Positions 1-9,411 of a DNA stretch of 64,000 bases are shown piece by piece. The notes under the pieces were generated by a model. It was not told where the DNA came from, ran no database searches, and saw only the letters and a list, made by a program, of their open reading frames with translations. The position numbers and the translations under genes were made by a program. Source of the stretch: Lachnospiraceae bacterium M18-1 (GTDB lineage Bacteria > Bacillota > Clostridia > Lachnospirales > Lachnospiraceae); assembly GCA_000403295.2 (NCBI GenBank), contig KE159611.1:124001-188000 (forward strand), read 5' to 3'. Each line of letters begins with the position of its first letter. The first letter of the stretch is position 1.

Positions 1-785
1 CTCAGGTCTACGATATGATTCTGCGTGATCCCCGTAAATACATCTGCAAACGCAAGTTTTCCAAGCAGATCGGACAGCAGATTTTCAAACAGGCCAGGCT
101 TCACAAAGTACGCAGTAACGCACCCGATCACGCATACTGCTTCCAGGATGGCGCTCAAAACCCAGTTCAGCGTCATTTGCCAGATATAAAGGATGATGAC
201 GCTCAAAATGAGCAAAAGCCCTGCCATGCAGCCGGACGCCGAAGACGGCAGGAAGCTGACGATCCCGTTCCACAGATACAAAAGCAGCAGTACCCCAAAC
301 GTACTGACAAAGGCGATGATCTGGCTCTCTGTCAGTGTTGACAGAAACATGCCGATGGCGAGGTACACACAGCCCAGCAGGAAAAATACCCCGATGGAAA
401 TGTAATCGACTTTCAGGTAAGCCGTCCCGTTCATTTTGATGATCAGCGGAAACAGGCAGAAGATCAGGTTCGGTACCGCAACCACTGTCGCCATCGCGAA
501 ATATTTTCCCAAAACCACTTTCGTCAGGCTGACCGGCGCTGTCAAAAGTAGCTGGTCCGTCTTATTCTTCCGTTCCTCTGAGAAGCTCCGCATGGTGATC
601 AGCGGGATTCCCACGATAAATACGATCAGGGAGCCGGATAATGTATAGGAAAAGTACGGATATCCCGCGGTCAGGTTGTACGCCGTAAAATAAATTCCTG
701 TAAACAGTACCAAAAATGCGACAAATACGCAGCCGATCATGGACTGAAAATAGGAACGCAGTTCTCGTTTATAAATCGCCAGCAT
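1..785 (-). CDS. ABC-2 type transporter permease, partial (3' end beyond window)
   Basis: Reading from an ATG at 785 gives an open frame that runs off the left edge. The N-terminus MLAIYKRELRSYF is followed by alternating hydrophobic segments and the element TMRSFSEERKNKT, typical of ABC-2 permeases of the gliding-motility/NosY type. About 260 residues are visible with roughly six membrane spans. The start overlaps the 3' end of the ATPase gene by 17 bases, so the two are translationally coupled and form one exporter. The substrate cannot be inferred. Confidence 0.85.
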   Translation of the reverse strand, partial: MLAIYKRELRSYFQSMIGCVFVAFLVLFTGIYFTAYNLTAGYPYFSYTLSGSLIVFIVGIPLITMRSFSEERKNKTDQLLLTAPVSLTKVVLGKYFAMATVVAVPNLIFCLFPLIIKMNGTAYLKVDYISIGVFFLLGCVYLAIGMFLSTLTESQIIAFVSTFGVLLLLYLWNGIVSFLPSSASGCMAGLLLILSVIILYIWQMTLNWVLSAILEAVCVIGCVTAYFVKPGLFENLLSDLLGKLAFADVFTGITQNHIVDL

Positions 786-1743
786 CTGCGGTCGCCTCCT
801 CTCCCTGTGTCAATTCCATAAATACTTCTTCCAGGCTTGCTTTGGATGCTTTCAGCATCAGGAGCGGGCAGCCGGCCTCTGCAAACGCAAGAAATATGGC
901 TTCGCGGATGTCCTGATTTTCACCGGACACCGCTGTTCCTGTCTCGATCCTGGCGTATGTCGTGGCTTCCTCTGTCCGTTCGAGTTCTATTTTGTCAACC
1001 CCCGAAATGCTCCGAAGGATCTTCCTGACCCTCTCCGGTTCTGCTTTCGTCTCGATCTCCAGGCTGTTCTGCCCTGCCATCAGATGTTCCAGATTCTCAG
1101 GCGTATCGCTGGCAACCAGCTTTCCCCTGGAAATAATCATGATGTAGTCGCAGACCTCCCGTACCTCCGCCAGGATATGGGAGCTGAGGATCACCGTATG
1201 CTCCTTTGCCAGTTCCCGGATCAGCTCCCGGATCTCGATGATCTGCTTCGGATCCAGCCCCACTGTCGGTTCATCCAGAATGATGATATCCGGGAAGCCC
1301 AGGATCGCCTGGGCCAGCCCCACCCTTTGGCGGTATCCTTTTGACAGATTCTTGATCAGACGGAACTGCACATCATTGAGCTTCGTAATGTCCATGACCT
1401 TCTGGACGGAAGCTTCCCGCTCTTTCTTCGGGAGCTCCTTCAACTCTGCCGCAAATTCCAGGTATTCCAGTACAGTCATATCCATGTACAGGGGCGGAAG
1501 CTCCGGCAGATACCCGATGTGTTTCTTGGCTTCCTCGGGTTCCCTCAGGATATCATGCCCGTCGATGACAACCGCGCCTTCTGTCGCCCCCAGATAACCG
1601 GTCATGATGTTCATGGTTGTTGATTTTCCGGCGCCGTTCGGCCCCAAAAAGCCGTAGATTCTCCCTGGTTCGAGCTGAAAATCCAAGTGATCTACGGCAA
1701 GATGCGTTCCATATTTTTTCACTAAATTCTTTACCTCAATCAA
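769..1743 (-). CDS. ABC transporter ATP-binding protein (exporter type)
   Basis: This 324-residue ATPase has a Walker A motif GPNGAGKS at residues 34-41, a signature LSKGYRQR near 134 and a Walker B IIILDEPTVGLDP. It is longer than a bare nucleotide-binding domain. The extra C-terminal ~90 residues are the regulatory tail common in ABC-2 exporters of the CcmA/GldA class. It partners the overlapping permease downstream and would drive export across the cytoplasmic membrane. Start: the ATG at 1743 begins MIEVKNLVKKYG, the usual N-terminus. Confidence 0.9.
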   Translation of the reverse strand: MIEVKNLVKKYGTHLAVDHLDFQLEPGRIYGFLGPNGAGKSTTMNIMTGYLGATEGAVVIDGHDILREPEEAKKHIGYLPELPPLYMDMTVLEYLEFAAELKELPKKEREASVQKVMDITKLNDVQFRLIKNLSKGYRQRVGLAQAILGFPDIIILDEPTVGLDPKQIIEIRELIRELAKEHTVILSSHILAEVREVCDYIMIISRGKLVASDTPENLEHLMAGQNSLEIETKAEPERVRKILRSISGVDKIELERTEEATTYARIETGTAVSGENQDIREAIFLAFAEAGCPLLMLKASKASLEEVFMELTQGEEATADAGDL

Positions 1744-1822
1744 ATCCTTACCTCCCTGGCATTGATATAGTATCTGTTCTGAACAGCTACATGATATGTA
1801 CTATGTGTTCCAAATGCAAAAG

Positions 1823-1882
1823 AACCGCATAAAAATAACCTGTTCATGCTTCCTCATCTGTTCAGGTTATTTTTGTACGGTT
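1823..1882 (-). terminator. Interrupted inverted repeat, likely recQ terminator
   Basis: A perfect 12-bp stem (1831-1842 with 1863-1874) is extended by a 5-bp outer stem (aaccg/cggtt) across a 3x3 internal loop. On the minus strand the descending arm ends in TTTTT. It lies about 100 bases past the recQ stop and 80 bases upstream of the ABC ATPase start, so it most likely ends recQ transcription. Confidence 0.6.
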
Positions 1883-1979
1883 ACTAAGGTAACAAATGTT
1901 TGTGAAATTTTTGTGTATGAAGTGTGAGAATGTTGTTTACTTCCGGTGCCGGATCTGGTGTGCTTCAAAGCTGTCTGCC

Positions 1980-3911
1980 TTACATTTTCTCAGCGTAAGC
2001 ACGGACAATCTCCATGAATCTCTCCCCGTACTTGTCATATTTCACTGTACCGATGCCGTTGATCTCCAGCATGGCGTCTTTGGTCGTGGGAAGAAATGTG
2101 CTCAATTCCTTTAAAGTCTTATCCGAGAAAATAATATACGGAGGTACGTGTTCTTTCTGGGCAAGCTCGTAGCGATATTTTCGAAGCTGTTCGAACAGAT
2201 CCTGATATTTGGCATCTGCAACCGCTTTTTTCTTCTTTTCCTGCCCCTTGGCCGCTGTCCGTTCCTGCTCTTTCGGAAGCTTTAAGATGATTCGGAAAGC
2301 CGGATCTGTCACTCTGCCATCCGAGCCGAAGCTTTCCTGGCTTTCCTGGCTTGTCCATTCTTCCGGATTCTCCGTCTTCTTCTCCTGCTGCTCCCAGTAC
2401 GCCAGCAGTTCCCGCCCGCTCTTTGTCATTTTCAGCACCGGATAATCGCTGGTCGTGAGGAACAGGTATTCTTTCAGCAGCAGATCATTTAAAATCTGAC
2501 GGAGCCTGACAATCGTCCGGTCTTTCAGGCTTCCGTACTCCGGGTTCTGGTTCAGCCGGAATTGCCGCACCTTTGCCGTGTCCGAGCCGTGCACCCCGTC
2601 CAGGACGGCATTGATCCCGTAGCGTTCATGGCTGGTCAGCACCATGCGGATGATATGGCACGCCTCCTCCGTCACATCCATATCTTCAAATTCTGTCCGG
2701 CAGTTTTCGCAGTTGCCGCAGTAATTTCCGCCGTACTCTCCGAAATAACGCAGGATATATTCCCGCAGGCATTCGTTGGTGAAGCAGTAGAACGTCATCT
2801 TCCGAAGCCGGTCCAGATCCCGCTCTTTGATCAGCTCCCGCTCCTCATCATCCAGCTCGCTGTTCTCCGCCTGTGTCCCAATAAGAAATTCATTGATCCG
2901 CACATCCTGCCCGGAGTAATACAAAAAGCATTCCGCCGGCTCGCCGTCCCGTCCCGCACGTCCGGCCTCCTGATAATAGCTTTCGATGTCCTTGGGCATA
3001 TTGTAGTGGATGACATAGCGCACATTGGATTTGTCGATCCCCATGCCGAATGCGTTGGTGGCTACCATCACCGGCCTGCGGTCGTAGATGAAATCCTCCT
3101 GGTTCTGCTTCCGCTCCGCATCGGTGAGACCCGCGTGATAGCGTGTGACCGGGTAGCCCGCCCTTCTTAATTCCATCTCTACTTCTTCCACGATTTTTCG
3201 GGTATTGCAGTAAATGATCCCGCTCTTTTCTCTGTTTTTGGATAAATAGTCCAGAAGCTGGGCTTTCTTGTCCTTTGGCTTTTTTACTGCGAAGTAGAGA
3301 TTTTTCCGGTCGTATCCGGTGACTACCACCGTCGGGTCATTGAGCCCCAGAATGCAGAGAATGTCTTCCTTGACCTGCTTTGTGGCCGTAGCCGTATAAG
3401 CGGCGATCACAGGGCGTTTCGGCAGCATGCTGATAAATTCCACGATCTTTAGATAGCTGGGCCGGAAGTCCTGCCCCCATTGGGAAATGCAGTGGGCCTC
3501 GTCCACCGCCGTCATAGAGATGTCCACCTCCTGCACCAAGGACTGGAAAGAATCCGTCATCAGCCGTTCGGGCGCCACATAGATGATCTTGTACTGGCCC
3601 CGGCGCGCGTTTTCCATGGCTTTTCGGTACTGGCCTTCGGTCAGGGAGCTGTTGATATAGGCCGCATGGACGCCTGCCTGATTGAGAGCCGCCACCTGAT
3701 CCTTCATCAAAGAAATGAGGGGCGATACCACAATGGTAATCCCCTCAAACATAAGCGCCGGAACCTGAAAACAGATCGATTTTCCCGCCCCCGTCGGCAT
3801 GATCCCCAGAACATCCCTGCCGGAAAGTGCGCTGTCAACCAGGGTTTCCTGCCCTTCCCGGAAGGTATCATAGCCGAAGATATTTTTTAAGATTTCGTAT
3901 TTTTTATCCAT
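1980..3911 (-). CDS. recQ: ATP-dependent DNA helicase RecQ
   Basis: The 643-residue protein has the full RecQ layout. There is a superfamily 2 helicase core with Walker A PTGAGKS (residues 39-45), a DEAH box in VDEAHCISQWGQDFRPSY (about 138) and the arginine-finger region in QEAGRAGRDG. A zinc-binding RQC domain follows with cysteines in CLREYILRYFGE and YCGNCENC (about 379-405), then a C-terminal HRDC domain. It unwinds DNA 3'-5' in recombinational repair. It starts only 16 bases after the upstream AAA gene and is probably co-transcribed with it. Confidence 0.96.
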   Translation of the reverse strand: MDKKYEILKNIFGYDTFREGQETLVDSALSGRDVLGIMPTGAGKSICFQVPALMFEGITIVVSPLISLMKDQVAALNQAGVHAAYINSSLTEGQYRKAMENARRGQYKIIYVAPERLMTDSFQSLVQEVDISMTAVDEAHCISQWGQDFRPSYLKIVEFISMLPKRPVIAAYTATATKQVKEDILCILGLNDPTVVVTGYDRKNLYFAVKKPKDKKAQLLDYLSKNREKSGIIYCNTRKIVEEVEMELRRAGYPVTRYHAGLTDAERKQNQEDFIYDRRPVMVATNAFGMGIDKSNVRYVIHYNMPKDIESYYQEAGRAGRDGEPAECFLYYSGQDVRINEFLIGTQAENSELDDEERELIKERDLDRLRKMTFYCFTNECLREYILRYFGEYGGNYCGNCENCRTEFEDMDVTEEACHIIRMVLTSHERYGINAVLDGVHGSDTAKVRQFRLNQNPEYGSLKDRTIVRLRQILNDLLLKEYLFLTTSDYPVLKMTKSGRELLAYWEQQEKKTENPEEWTSQESQESFGSDGRVTDPAFRIILKLPKEQERTAAKGQEKKKKAVADAKYQDLFEQLRKYRYELAQKEHVPPYIIFSDKTLKELSTFLPTTKDAMLEINGIGTVKYDKYGERFMEIVRAYAEKM

Positions 3912-3927
3912 TCTATTTTCCTTTTCA

Positions 3928-5505
3928 TTAAACGACCGCTTCTATGAGTTTCTTGTCCCGATACGGAACTTCCTTTACCCCGATCTCCTTCTTTTTGTTG
4001 AAATTAAAAGTCAACATATAACCCTTATCCAGATGGTGATGTTCGAGATAATCAAATAGCTGATTCTCTCCCTGTTTATGCTTTGCAGAGCCATGCCAAA
4101 TCTTCGTCTCTATGATAAATTGCTCTCCGCAGTAATCTACAATCAGGTCTGTCCTCTCCCTATTTCTTGTCTCAGCCTCCACATAACAATTCCCGATTCC
4201 ATTGATGATCGGCTTCAGAAAGAGCATGAAATAGCGTCGTCCGTCATCTTCATAAAATTTCTGCCCGCTGTCACCATAGAGATCATCAAAATGTACCACA
4301 AACCTTTCCAGGATCATTTTCATGTTCAGATGTCCGTCTTCTATGAAAAACGTCTTCTCCTTCAATGCCGCATCGTAAATTTCTTCCTGCTGCATAGACG
4401 GAACCGAAAGAAAATAATTGTACAACAAAGTTTCAAATATCCTGTTGGCAATCACAACCCGGCTGTCCGAAACCTTTACAAAGCCAAACATCAATGCAGA
4501 TTCGACCGAGCGCACTCCGACCACGTATACAATTTCTTTTCCTGTAAACAACAGGCCGCGAAGCATTTCCTCCAGTTCCGGATAGTCTGTCAGCTTATTG
4601 AGCAGTGATTCAAACAACGTATTGGTTTCTGAAAGCAGCATGCGGACTGCTTTCAAAAAGCCGCTTTTCGACCATGCAGTACCCAGCCCTTCATTCTCCC
4701 CGGCTATCCTCTCATCCATCAGTTTGCAGAGGCGCGAGACCAAAAACGGGTAACCAGAGGTGTACGCATAGAGAAGCTCTGACATCTCCATAATATTCAT
4801 ACCTGTATGGCGGTCATGCTCATAGTCCGCCAGCATCCCCGCAATCTCCCCGGCTGAGAAACTCATGTCCACCAAAAAATCCGCTGCAACGTTCCATGGA
4901 GAGTTATTCTTATGCTCCTCATCCGTTCTGATCTTCTGCCTGATATTTTTAATGTCATAAACCCCTGCCAGAATTACAGAACGAAATGTCGGTTTCACAT
5001 CTCTGTTGATATAATAGCCGCGAAGCTGCGCCAGAAAATCCATAAATACCTGATTATTCGACGCGCTGTCCACTTCGTCTATGAGCAGAATCACAGGCTT
5101 TTCCAACTGCCCGCACCATCCGCTCAGCACCTTAAACAATGCCGACAGGGTACGGTTTCTTTCCGTTTCCTCCATAAATATGGCAAGCTTTTCGCGGATT
5201 TCCCGCGGAATATCCGGAACGCAATCCAACAGTTCACCGGAAAATGCAGATATGAAACTCGGCTCATCTTTAAAATCCGCATGGCTAAGCATCTGGAAAT
5301 CCAGACTGATCACCAGATATTCTTTTTCCAGAAAGCGCCCCAATGCACGCAGTGTTGTCGTCTTTCCGTACTGACGGGCGCGGTTTATGGTGAAATAATC
5401 TCCCCGGTCAACCATCTCTTTTATCTCATCAAGCTTTGCCCGGATATCGACCATATAATGCAAGCCTGGTTTACAGTCGCCATTTACATTAAAGAACCTG
5501 CCCAT
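3928..5505 (-). CDS. AAA-like ATPase with C-terminal PD-(D/E)XK nuclease-fold domain
   Basis: The N-terminus has a P-loop variant in RARQYGKTTTLRALG (about residues 42-56) and a Walker B LLIDEVD, matching the AAA-like (AAA_35-type) family. The C-terminus has a nuclease-fold signature: an acidic residue in ERTDLIVDY, then FIIETKIW, the D...ExK pattern. Proteins of this kind are abundant and fast-evolving in Lachnospiraceae, and their role is not established. The ATG at 5505 is preferred over a GTG three bases upstream. Two other families with the same general architecture lie at 15796-17199 and 17362-19059. Confidence 0.8.
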   Translation of the reverse strand: MGRFFNVNGDCKPGLHYMVDIRAKLDEIKEMVDRGDYFTINRARQYGKTTTLRALGRFLEKEYLVISLDFQMLSHADFKDEPSFISAFSGELLDCVPDIPREIREKLAIFMEETERNRTLSALFKVLSGWCGQLEKPVILLIDEVDSASNNQVFMDFLAQLRGYYINRDVKPTFRSVILAGVYDIKNIRQKIRTDEEHKNNSPWNVAADFLVDMSFSAGEIAGMLADYEHDRHTGMNIMEMSELLYAYTSGYPFLVSRLCKLMDERIAGENEGLGTAWSKSGFLKAVRMLLSETNTLFESLLNKLTDYPELEEMLRGLLFTGKEIVYVVGVRSVESALMFGFVKVSDSRVVIANRIFETLLYNYFLSVPSMQQEEIYDAALKEKTFFIEDGHLNMKMILERFVVHFDDLYGDSGQKFYEDDGRRYFMLFLKPIINGIGNCYVEAETRNRERTDLIVDYCGEQFIIETKIWHGSAKHKQGENQLFDYLEHHHLDKGYMLTFNFNKKKEIGVKEVPYRDKKLIEAVV

Positions 5506-5546
5506 CACATCACCATGCCTTTCTATCCCATGCTTCTCTGTTTTTT

Positions 5547-5575
5547 ATACTACCATGCGGTATGGAAAATAGCAA
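5547..5575 (-). promoter_or_regulatory. Sigma-A promoter for the AAA gene and recQ
   Basis: On the minus strand TTGCTA (5570-5575), a 17-base spacer, then TAGTAT (5547-5552) preceded by TGG, an extended -10. It lies about 40 bases upstream of the AAA gene start. Confidence 0.6.
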
Positions 5576-5590
5576 GCAAATGCGCCTTCA

Positions 5591-5634
5591 CGAAAATAAA
5601 AAACAGAGCCGGGATATCTGGCTGGGCTCTGTTT
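5591..5634 (-). terminator. Intrinsic terminator of the yyb-like ABC operon
   Basis: A perfect 10-bp stem (aaacagagcc 5601-5610 with ggctctgttt 5625-5634) and a 14-base loop, followed on the minus strand by TTTATTTTCG. It sits 18 bases beyond the stop of the last gene in the operon. Confidence 0.85.
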
Positions 5635-5651
5635 GTGACGGCTGCAGATTT

Positions 5652-6215
5652 CTATGTAAACTGCAGCCGGATCATTTTCTTTGTCGGATAAAATGATAAA
5701 ACATAATAATATTGTTTTTCCTGGATATGTTCCCAGTCTTTTTTTGTAAAGCTGCGTGGTATAATAGGAAACGTTAAGGTTATAGATCTTGTTTCCTGAT
5801 CCGCAAGTTCAAAAATAGATTGCATATGATTCTGATTAAAATATGCCAGCGCATTGATTCCAACTCCGCCTGACCATCCAAGGGTTTCAATCCTCCTATA
5901 GGCTGCTTCTACTTTTTTGCTTTCTCCGCTCACGTTTTTAATCTGCACCTCAAAGGTAATCATACATAATCCATCTGAATAAATAATTTCTTCCGGAACC
6001 TGGAGCCGCTCCAACTCTTCCGTTGTATAAAAATGGGCATTTTTTACAAGCATTTCCACTCCGTCCGTCTCAATCGGTTCTTCCATTCCTACGATTTCTA
6101 CCGCAGCCTGCGGATATTTTTGATTAATCCGATCATACCCAAAGAAAAACAGAATCAGAATAAGAAGCGCAAATGCTATGATACAAAACCGTTTCCATAA
6201 TCTGGATTTCCTCAT
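5652..6215 (-). CDS. Membrane-anchored extracellular protein, last gene of the ABC operon
   Basis: A 187-residue protein with a basic N-terminus (MRKSRLWKRF), one hydrophobic segment at about residues 10-28 and an extracytoplasmic domain. The ATG at 6215 overlaps the stop of the upstream ATPase gene as ATGA, which favours it over the in-frame start at 6245. The segment MITFEVQIKNVSGESKKVE and the C-terminal MIRLQF resemble YIILDVSIENVSDSVDEVD and YIKLE in the protein at 9412-10128, so the two appear to share a beta-sandwich-like domain. The function is unknown. It may be an accessory or substrate-binding part of the transporter. Confidence 0.75.
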   Translation of the reverse strand: MRKSRLWKRFCIIAFALLILILFFFGYDRINQKYPQAAVEIVGMEEPIETDGVEMLVKNAHFYTTEELERLQVPEEIIYSDGLCMITFEVQIKNVSGESKKVEAAYRRIETLGWSGGVGINALAYFNQNHMQSIFELADQETRSITLTFPIIPRSFTKKDWEHIQEKQYYYVLSFYPTKKMIRLQFT

Positions 6216-6859
6216 GATACAGTCTCCTTTATCTCTTTCAGGCATCCATTTTCCATGTAAAAAATAACGTCTGATAAATACTTCAGCTCCTCTGTATCAT
6301 GGCTGCTCAGCAAGATCAAAGCACCCTTTTCCTTAAATTCCAGCAGAATCTTTCTCAGACGTTCCACGCTTCCCTCATCCAGCGCATTGGTAGGCTCGTC
6401 AAGTACGATCAGCTCCGGATCCTCTACAATCGCAGCGGCAATTCCAAGCTTCTGCTTCATTCCCAAGGAATATTTTTTATACTTTTTCTTCTCCTCCGGA
6501 TCAAGCCCGACTTTGCGCAATGCTTCTGCAATTGCAGTATCATCGACTTTTTGCTGGATATCTGTCAGCATTTTTAAATTATCAAACCCGGAATATCCTC
6601 CAAGGAATCCCGGTGTCTCAATCAAGGCGCCTGCATTGGGCGGAAATGAGAAATCCTTTCCGAGAATTTTTCCGTCAATCATTATCCTTCCATGAGTCGG
6701 CAATATCAGGCCGCAGACCATACGCATCAGCATCGTCTTTCCTGATCCGTTCTTCCCCTTCAGGCCATAGATCGTTCCTGATTCCAGCTCCATATTAATC
6801 TGGTTCAAAACCATTGCCTGTCCGATTTTCTTTGTCACATTTTCCACTTTAATCTGCAT
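6212..6859 (-). CDS. ABC transporter ATP-binding protein (YybJ-like)
   Basis: A 215-residue ATPase with Walker A GKNGSGKT, signature YSLGMKQKLG and Walker B LIVLDEPTNALDEG. The size is typical of ATPases serving bacitracin- or lantibiotic-type exporters. The ATG at 6859 (MQIKVENV) has GGGAGG at 5-base spacing, whereas the longer frame to 6907 lacks a good ribosome site. It is the only ATPase among seven collinear genes and must serve the three membrane proteins encoded upstream. Confidence 0.9.
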   Translation of the reverse strand: MQIKVENVTKKIGQAMVLNQINMELESGTIYGLKGKNGSGKTMLMRMVCGLILPTHGRIMIDGKILGKDFSFPPNAGALIETPGFLGGYSGFDNLKMLTDIQQKVDDTAIAEALRKVGLDPEEKKKYKKYSLGMKQKLGIAAAIVEDPELIVLDEPTNALDEGSVERLRKILLEFKEKGALILLSSHDTEELKYLSDVIFYMENGCLKEIKETVS

Positions 6860-6923
6860 CATATCCTCCCTGCCATATCTGTTACTATTTACAGCCCATA
6901 TCCCCACGCACTGCCAAGGAGCC

Positions 6924-7781
6924 CTATTTCACATCATACCGCCGTATGTACAGCAGTCCTGCCGCAACCGCTGCGGCAATCATAAAGAAAGCCGCGCAGA
7001 TACCTTGTCCAAATGTCACTCCATCCGCTCCGATCAAGCTGCCGCTTCTAAAAAGCATAAGATAATTTCCCGGCAGAATAGGATCGCACAGGTATGCGGA
7101 TGTTATAAGAACCACAAGCGTCACGATGTTTCCAATTGCCTGGTTCAAACAAATTGTAAATACCAATTGCCCCAAAACCAGCCCCGCAGAGATCAAAAAA
7201 GGCAGCAGGATACCGGATGCCGGCAGCCATTGCGGCGATAGTTTTTCCGATGTCACTGCTGATAAACCATGGAGGATTGGCTGTATGTCAAACGATAATT
7301 CCCCAAAAGCAAATGAAAAAATAAGAATACTCAGTATTGAAAATACATAATAAATAAAAACGTTCATCATTGACCAGATACATTTTCCGAGCCACCACAG
7401 CCCTCTGGATCTTAGCCGCAAAAGGACCGATCCGCCTTGAAGCTTCCAAGTTCTGATTACATAGGCACTGATTATAAAAGACGGCCACCAGTGAAATATC
7501 AGCCAGACCGCAGGAACCTCAAATCTTGTCTGCGCTCCTGCTATGACAAATACCGGCATCCCTTTCATAAAAGAAAAGAGGAAATCCGCTGACGATGCTT
7601 TCCAGACAGTTCCGCTATATGCAGTCAAACTAATTACTTGATTCCGCAAAATCAGACAGTTGAATCCGATCAAAAGAAAAGGAACCAGACACGCAGAGTA
7701 AGTATAGCCCCTGCCGCATTTTATATCGTAAATCACCAGTTTTCCAAGCATGGAGCATCCAGGATTTTTTGTTTCTTTCAT
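6924..7781 (-). CDS. ABC transporter membrane subunit (third of three)
   Basis: A polytopic membrane protein of about 285 residues starting at MKETKNPGCSMLGKLVIYD. The ATG at 7781 overlaps the upstream stop as ATGA, so the longer frame to 7889 is rejected. It has around six hydrophobic segments and a short C-terminal tail RRYDVK. The layout (long extracellular loop after span 1, paired late spans) fits the DUF2705/YybK-M type of permease, though I infer this from context more than from motifs. Confidence 0.75.
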   Translation of the reverse strand: MKETKNPGCSMLGKLVIYDIKCGRGYTYSACLVPFLLIGFNCLILRNQVISLTAYSGTVWKASSADFLFSFMKGMPVFVIAGAQTRFEVPAVWLIFHWWPSFIISAYVIRTWKLQGGSVLLRLRSRGLWWLGKCIWSMMNVFIYYVFSILSILIFSFAFGELSFDIQPILHGLSAVTSEKLSPQWLPASGILLPFLISAGLVLGQLVFTICLNQAIGNIVTLVVLITSAYLCDPILPGNYLMLFRSGSLIGADGVTFGQGICAAFFMIAAAVAAGLLYIRRYDVK

Positions 7782-8551
7782 AGAAAAAAGTCCTTTCGCA
7801 TAATCTTGCTTTTTCCCATATGCCAGATCAATACGGCCAGCACGATACCGTAAATGATGCTTTCTGTCATCTTCCAGGCTGAAAGCCACTTATCATAAGA
7901 CGCATTTAATACATTATAAAATAGCTGCAGGGATTTATTCTGCAGGAACAATTCCGCTCCTGCCAGAGCAACAACAAAAATAATGACAAGTTCTTTGCTT
8001 TTTGCTGCCCATAGCGCAAATATGACCATCAGGCTGATACTAAAAAATTTCAAAAATACTATAACAGAAGAGACGGCTAAAACCAGAGGAAAACAAACCG
8101 TGCTGGTGCGGTATTCTGTATTATAAAAAAACAATGACGCCGTACTGCTCCAATTTATATAGCTTCTTGACGCAAGCCCCCCTGCTATAAATATACATCC
8201 CTGAAAATAGGATGTCATCATTATGGAAAAAAGGGCTCCCTTGTATCCTTGTTTTCTCCATATCATCCGTCGGCTCCCTTCTCTTATGAGAGAACACGCC
8301 CTTCCCTGAGCATTGAAAAAATACAAAAGGAATAGAACTGTGACCGGTATAACCAGCACTCCAAACACCCATACATCCTGCGCCGCAATATAGCAGTCAG
8401 CCAGGCAATAATTCATGGATTGTTGTTTCCACATCCGCACATAGGCTGACAGGCAGCATACGACCAGAATCCCTGTTGATGTCAGATAAAGAAAAAGCAG
8501 CCATGCACAGGTACGGCAGCCTTTCCAGTATTCCTTTGTCCAATTCCGCAA
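7778..8551 (-). CDS. ABC transporter membrane subunit (second of three)
   Basis: A 257-residue membrane protein with about six spans and no soluble domain, beginning MRNWTKEYWKGC. Its start lies one base past the stop of the preceding gene (8553) and its stop overlaps the next start. Such tight coupling implies a fixed stoichiometry within one complex. No catalytic motif is visible. A DUF2705-like permease is the best guess. Confidence 0.75.
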   Translation of the reverse strand: MRNWTKEYWKGCRTCAWLLFLYLTSTGILVVCCLSAYVRMWKQQSMNYCLADCYIAAQDVWVFGVLVIPVTVLFLLYFFNAQGRACSLIREGSRRMIWRKQGYKGALFSIMMTSYFQGCIFIAGGLASRSYINWSSTASLFFYNTEYRTSTVCFPLVLAVSSVIVFLKFFSISLMVIFALWAAKSKELVIIFVVALAGAELFLQNKSLQLFYNVLNASYDKWLSAWKMTESIIYGIVLAVLIWHMGKSKIMRKDFFL

Positions 8552-8552
8552 T

Positions 8553-9380
8553 TTAGTATACGTCGTCTTTCAGTCCTTTCCCGAAAAAAACAGCCGTTTC
8601 AAAAACGAAAAGGCTTAGAAGTTCTACTAAAATCACCCTGCCGGAAGCCATTCCGGATCCCGGCAGCAAATAGAAAACCGAAGAGATGCTCGCATGTCCG
8701 GTCAGATTTCCTAATGCGTAAAGAAATATATGGATCAGGAGCGGCATTGATATCACAATATATCTATAGTCTGCCAGCAAACCAAATGCCAGCCCTAACC
8801 CTGAGATCAACCCGCCAAAGACAAAATTAATGACCAGGAAGCCTCCCACGTATAAAAACGGATGTGTGTAAAATAGCTGATACCACATCACCGTTGCGTA
8901 TATTGAGTACACACACGACGATATTTCCGGCAGTAGAGCAGGATAAATCATGAGCATAAGCAAAAAATTTATACAGAGAGGGGCGATTGCCACAACCCCT
9001 CCGCACAAAAAAGCAGCGGCATATTTCGCTTTCAGATAAGGCATCCGTTTTGTCCGAAGATATACATTTTTCGCAAATCCGCTTTTTATATCGTCGTAAT
9101 AGGATGCCCCGTAAGGAAGCACAGCTAATAACGGCAAAAGCATAGTATGAATAAAGCCCGGCAGATTGTAGGTATTCCCTCCCATCCAGATCATAAAAAC
9201 AGAATAGGGCGCGCGATACGGATTTTTTTCTAATGACAGAATCCGGTCTACTGTTCCGAGATCGCCGATTCCATATATTATGAAATGCAGGACTGCCAAT
9301 ATACATTCAAACAGAAGCACAAAGGCCATTGTATATCCCAAAAAAGCCCTGCGCATTTCGTTTTTAAATAATTTGTTCAT
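8553..9380 (-). CDS. ABC transporter membrane subunit (first of three)
   Basis: About 275 residues with roughly six membrane spans. The ATG at 9380 (MNKLFKNEMRRAF) is preceded by GGGGAGGG at good spacing, so the 13-residue extension to 9419 is probably not translated. An early segment, YYDDIKSGFAKNVYLRTKR, is the kind of amphipathic loop after span 2 that contacts the ATPase in ABC-2 permeases. It resembles the YybM/L-type permease subunits. Confidence 0.75.
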   Translation of the reverse strand: MNKLFKNEMRRAFLGYTMAFVLLFECILAVLHFIIYGIGDLGTVDRILSLEKNPYRAPYSVFMIWMGGNTYNLPGFIHTMLLPLLAVLPYGASYYDDIKSGFAKNVYLRTKRMPYLKAKYAAAFLCGGVVAIAPLCINFLLMLMIYPALLPEISSCVYSIYATVMWYQLFYTHPFLYVGGFLVINFVFGGLISGLGLAFGLLADYRYIVISMPLLIHIFLYALGNLTGHASISSVFYLLPGSGMASGRVILVELLSLFVFETAVFFGKGLKDDVY

Positions 9381-9411
9381 TTTGCCCTCCCCATGCCAGG
9401 TATGACCTCGT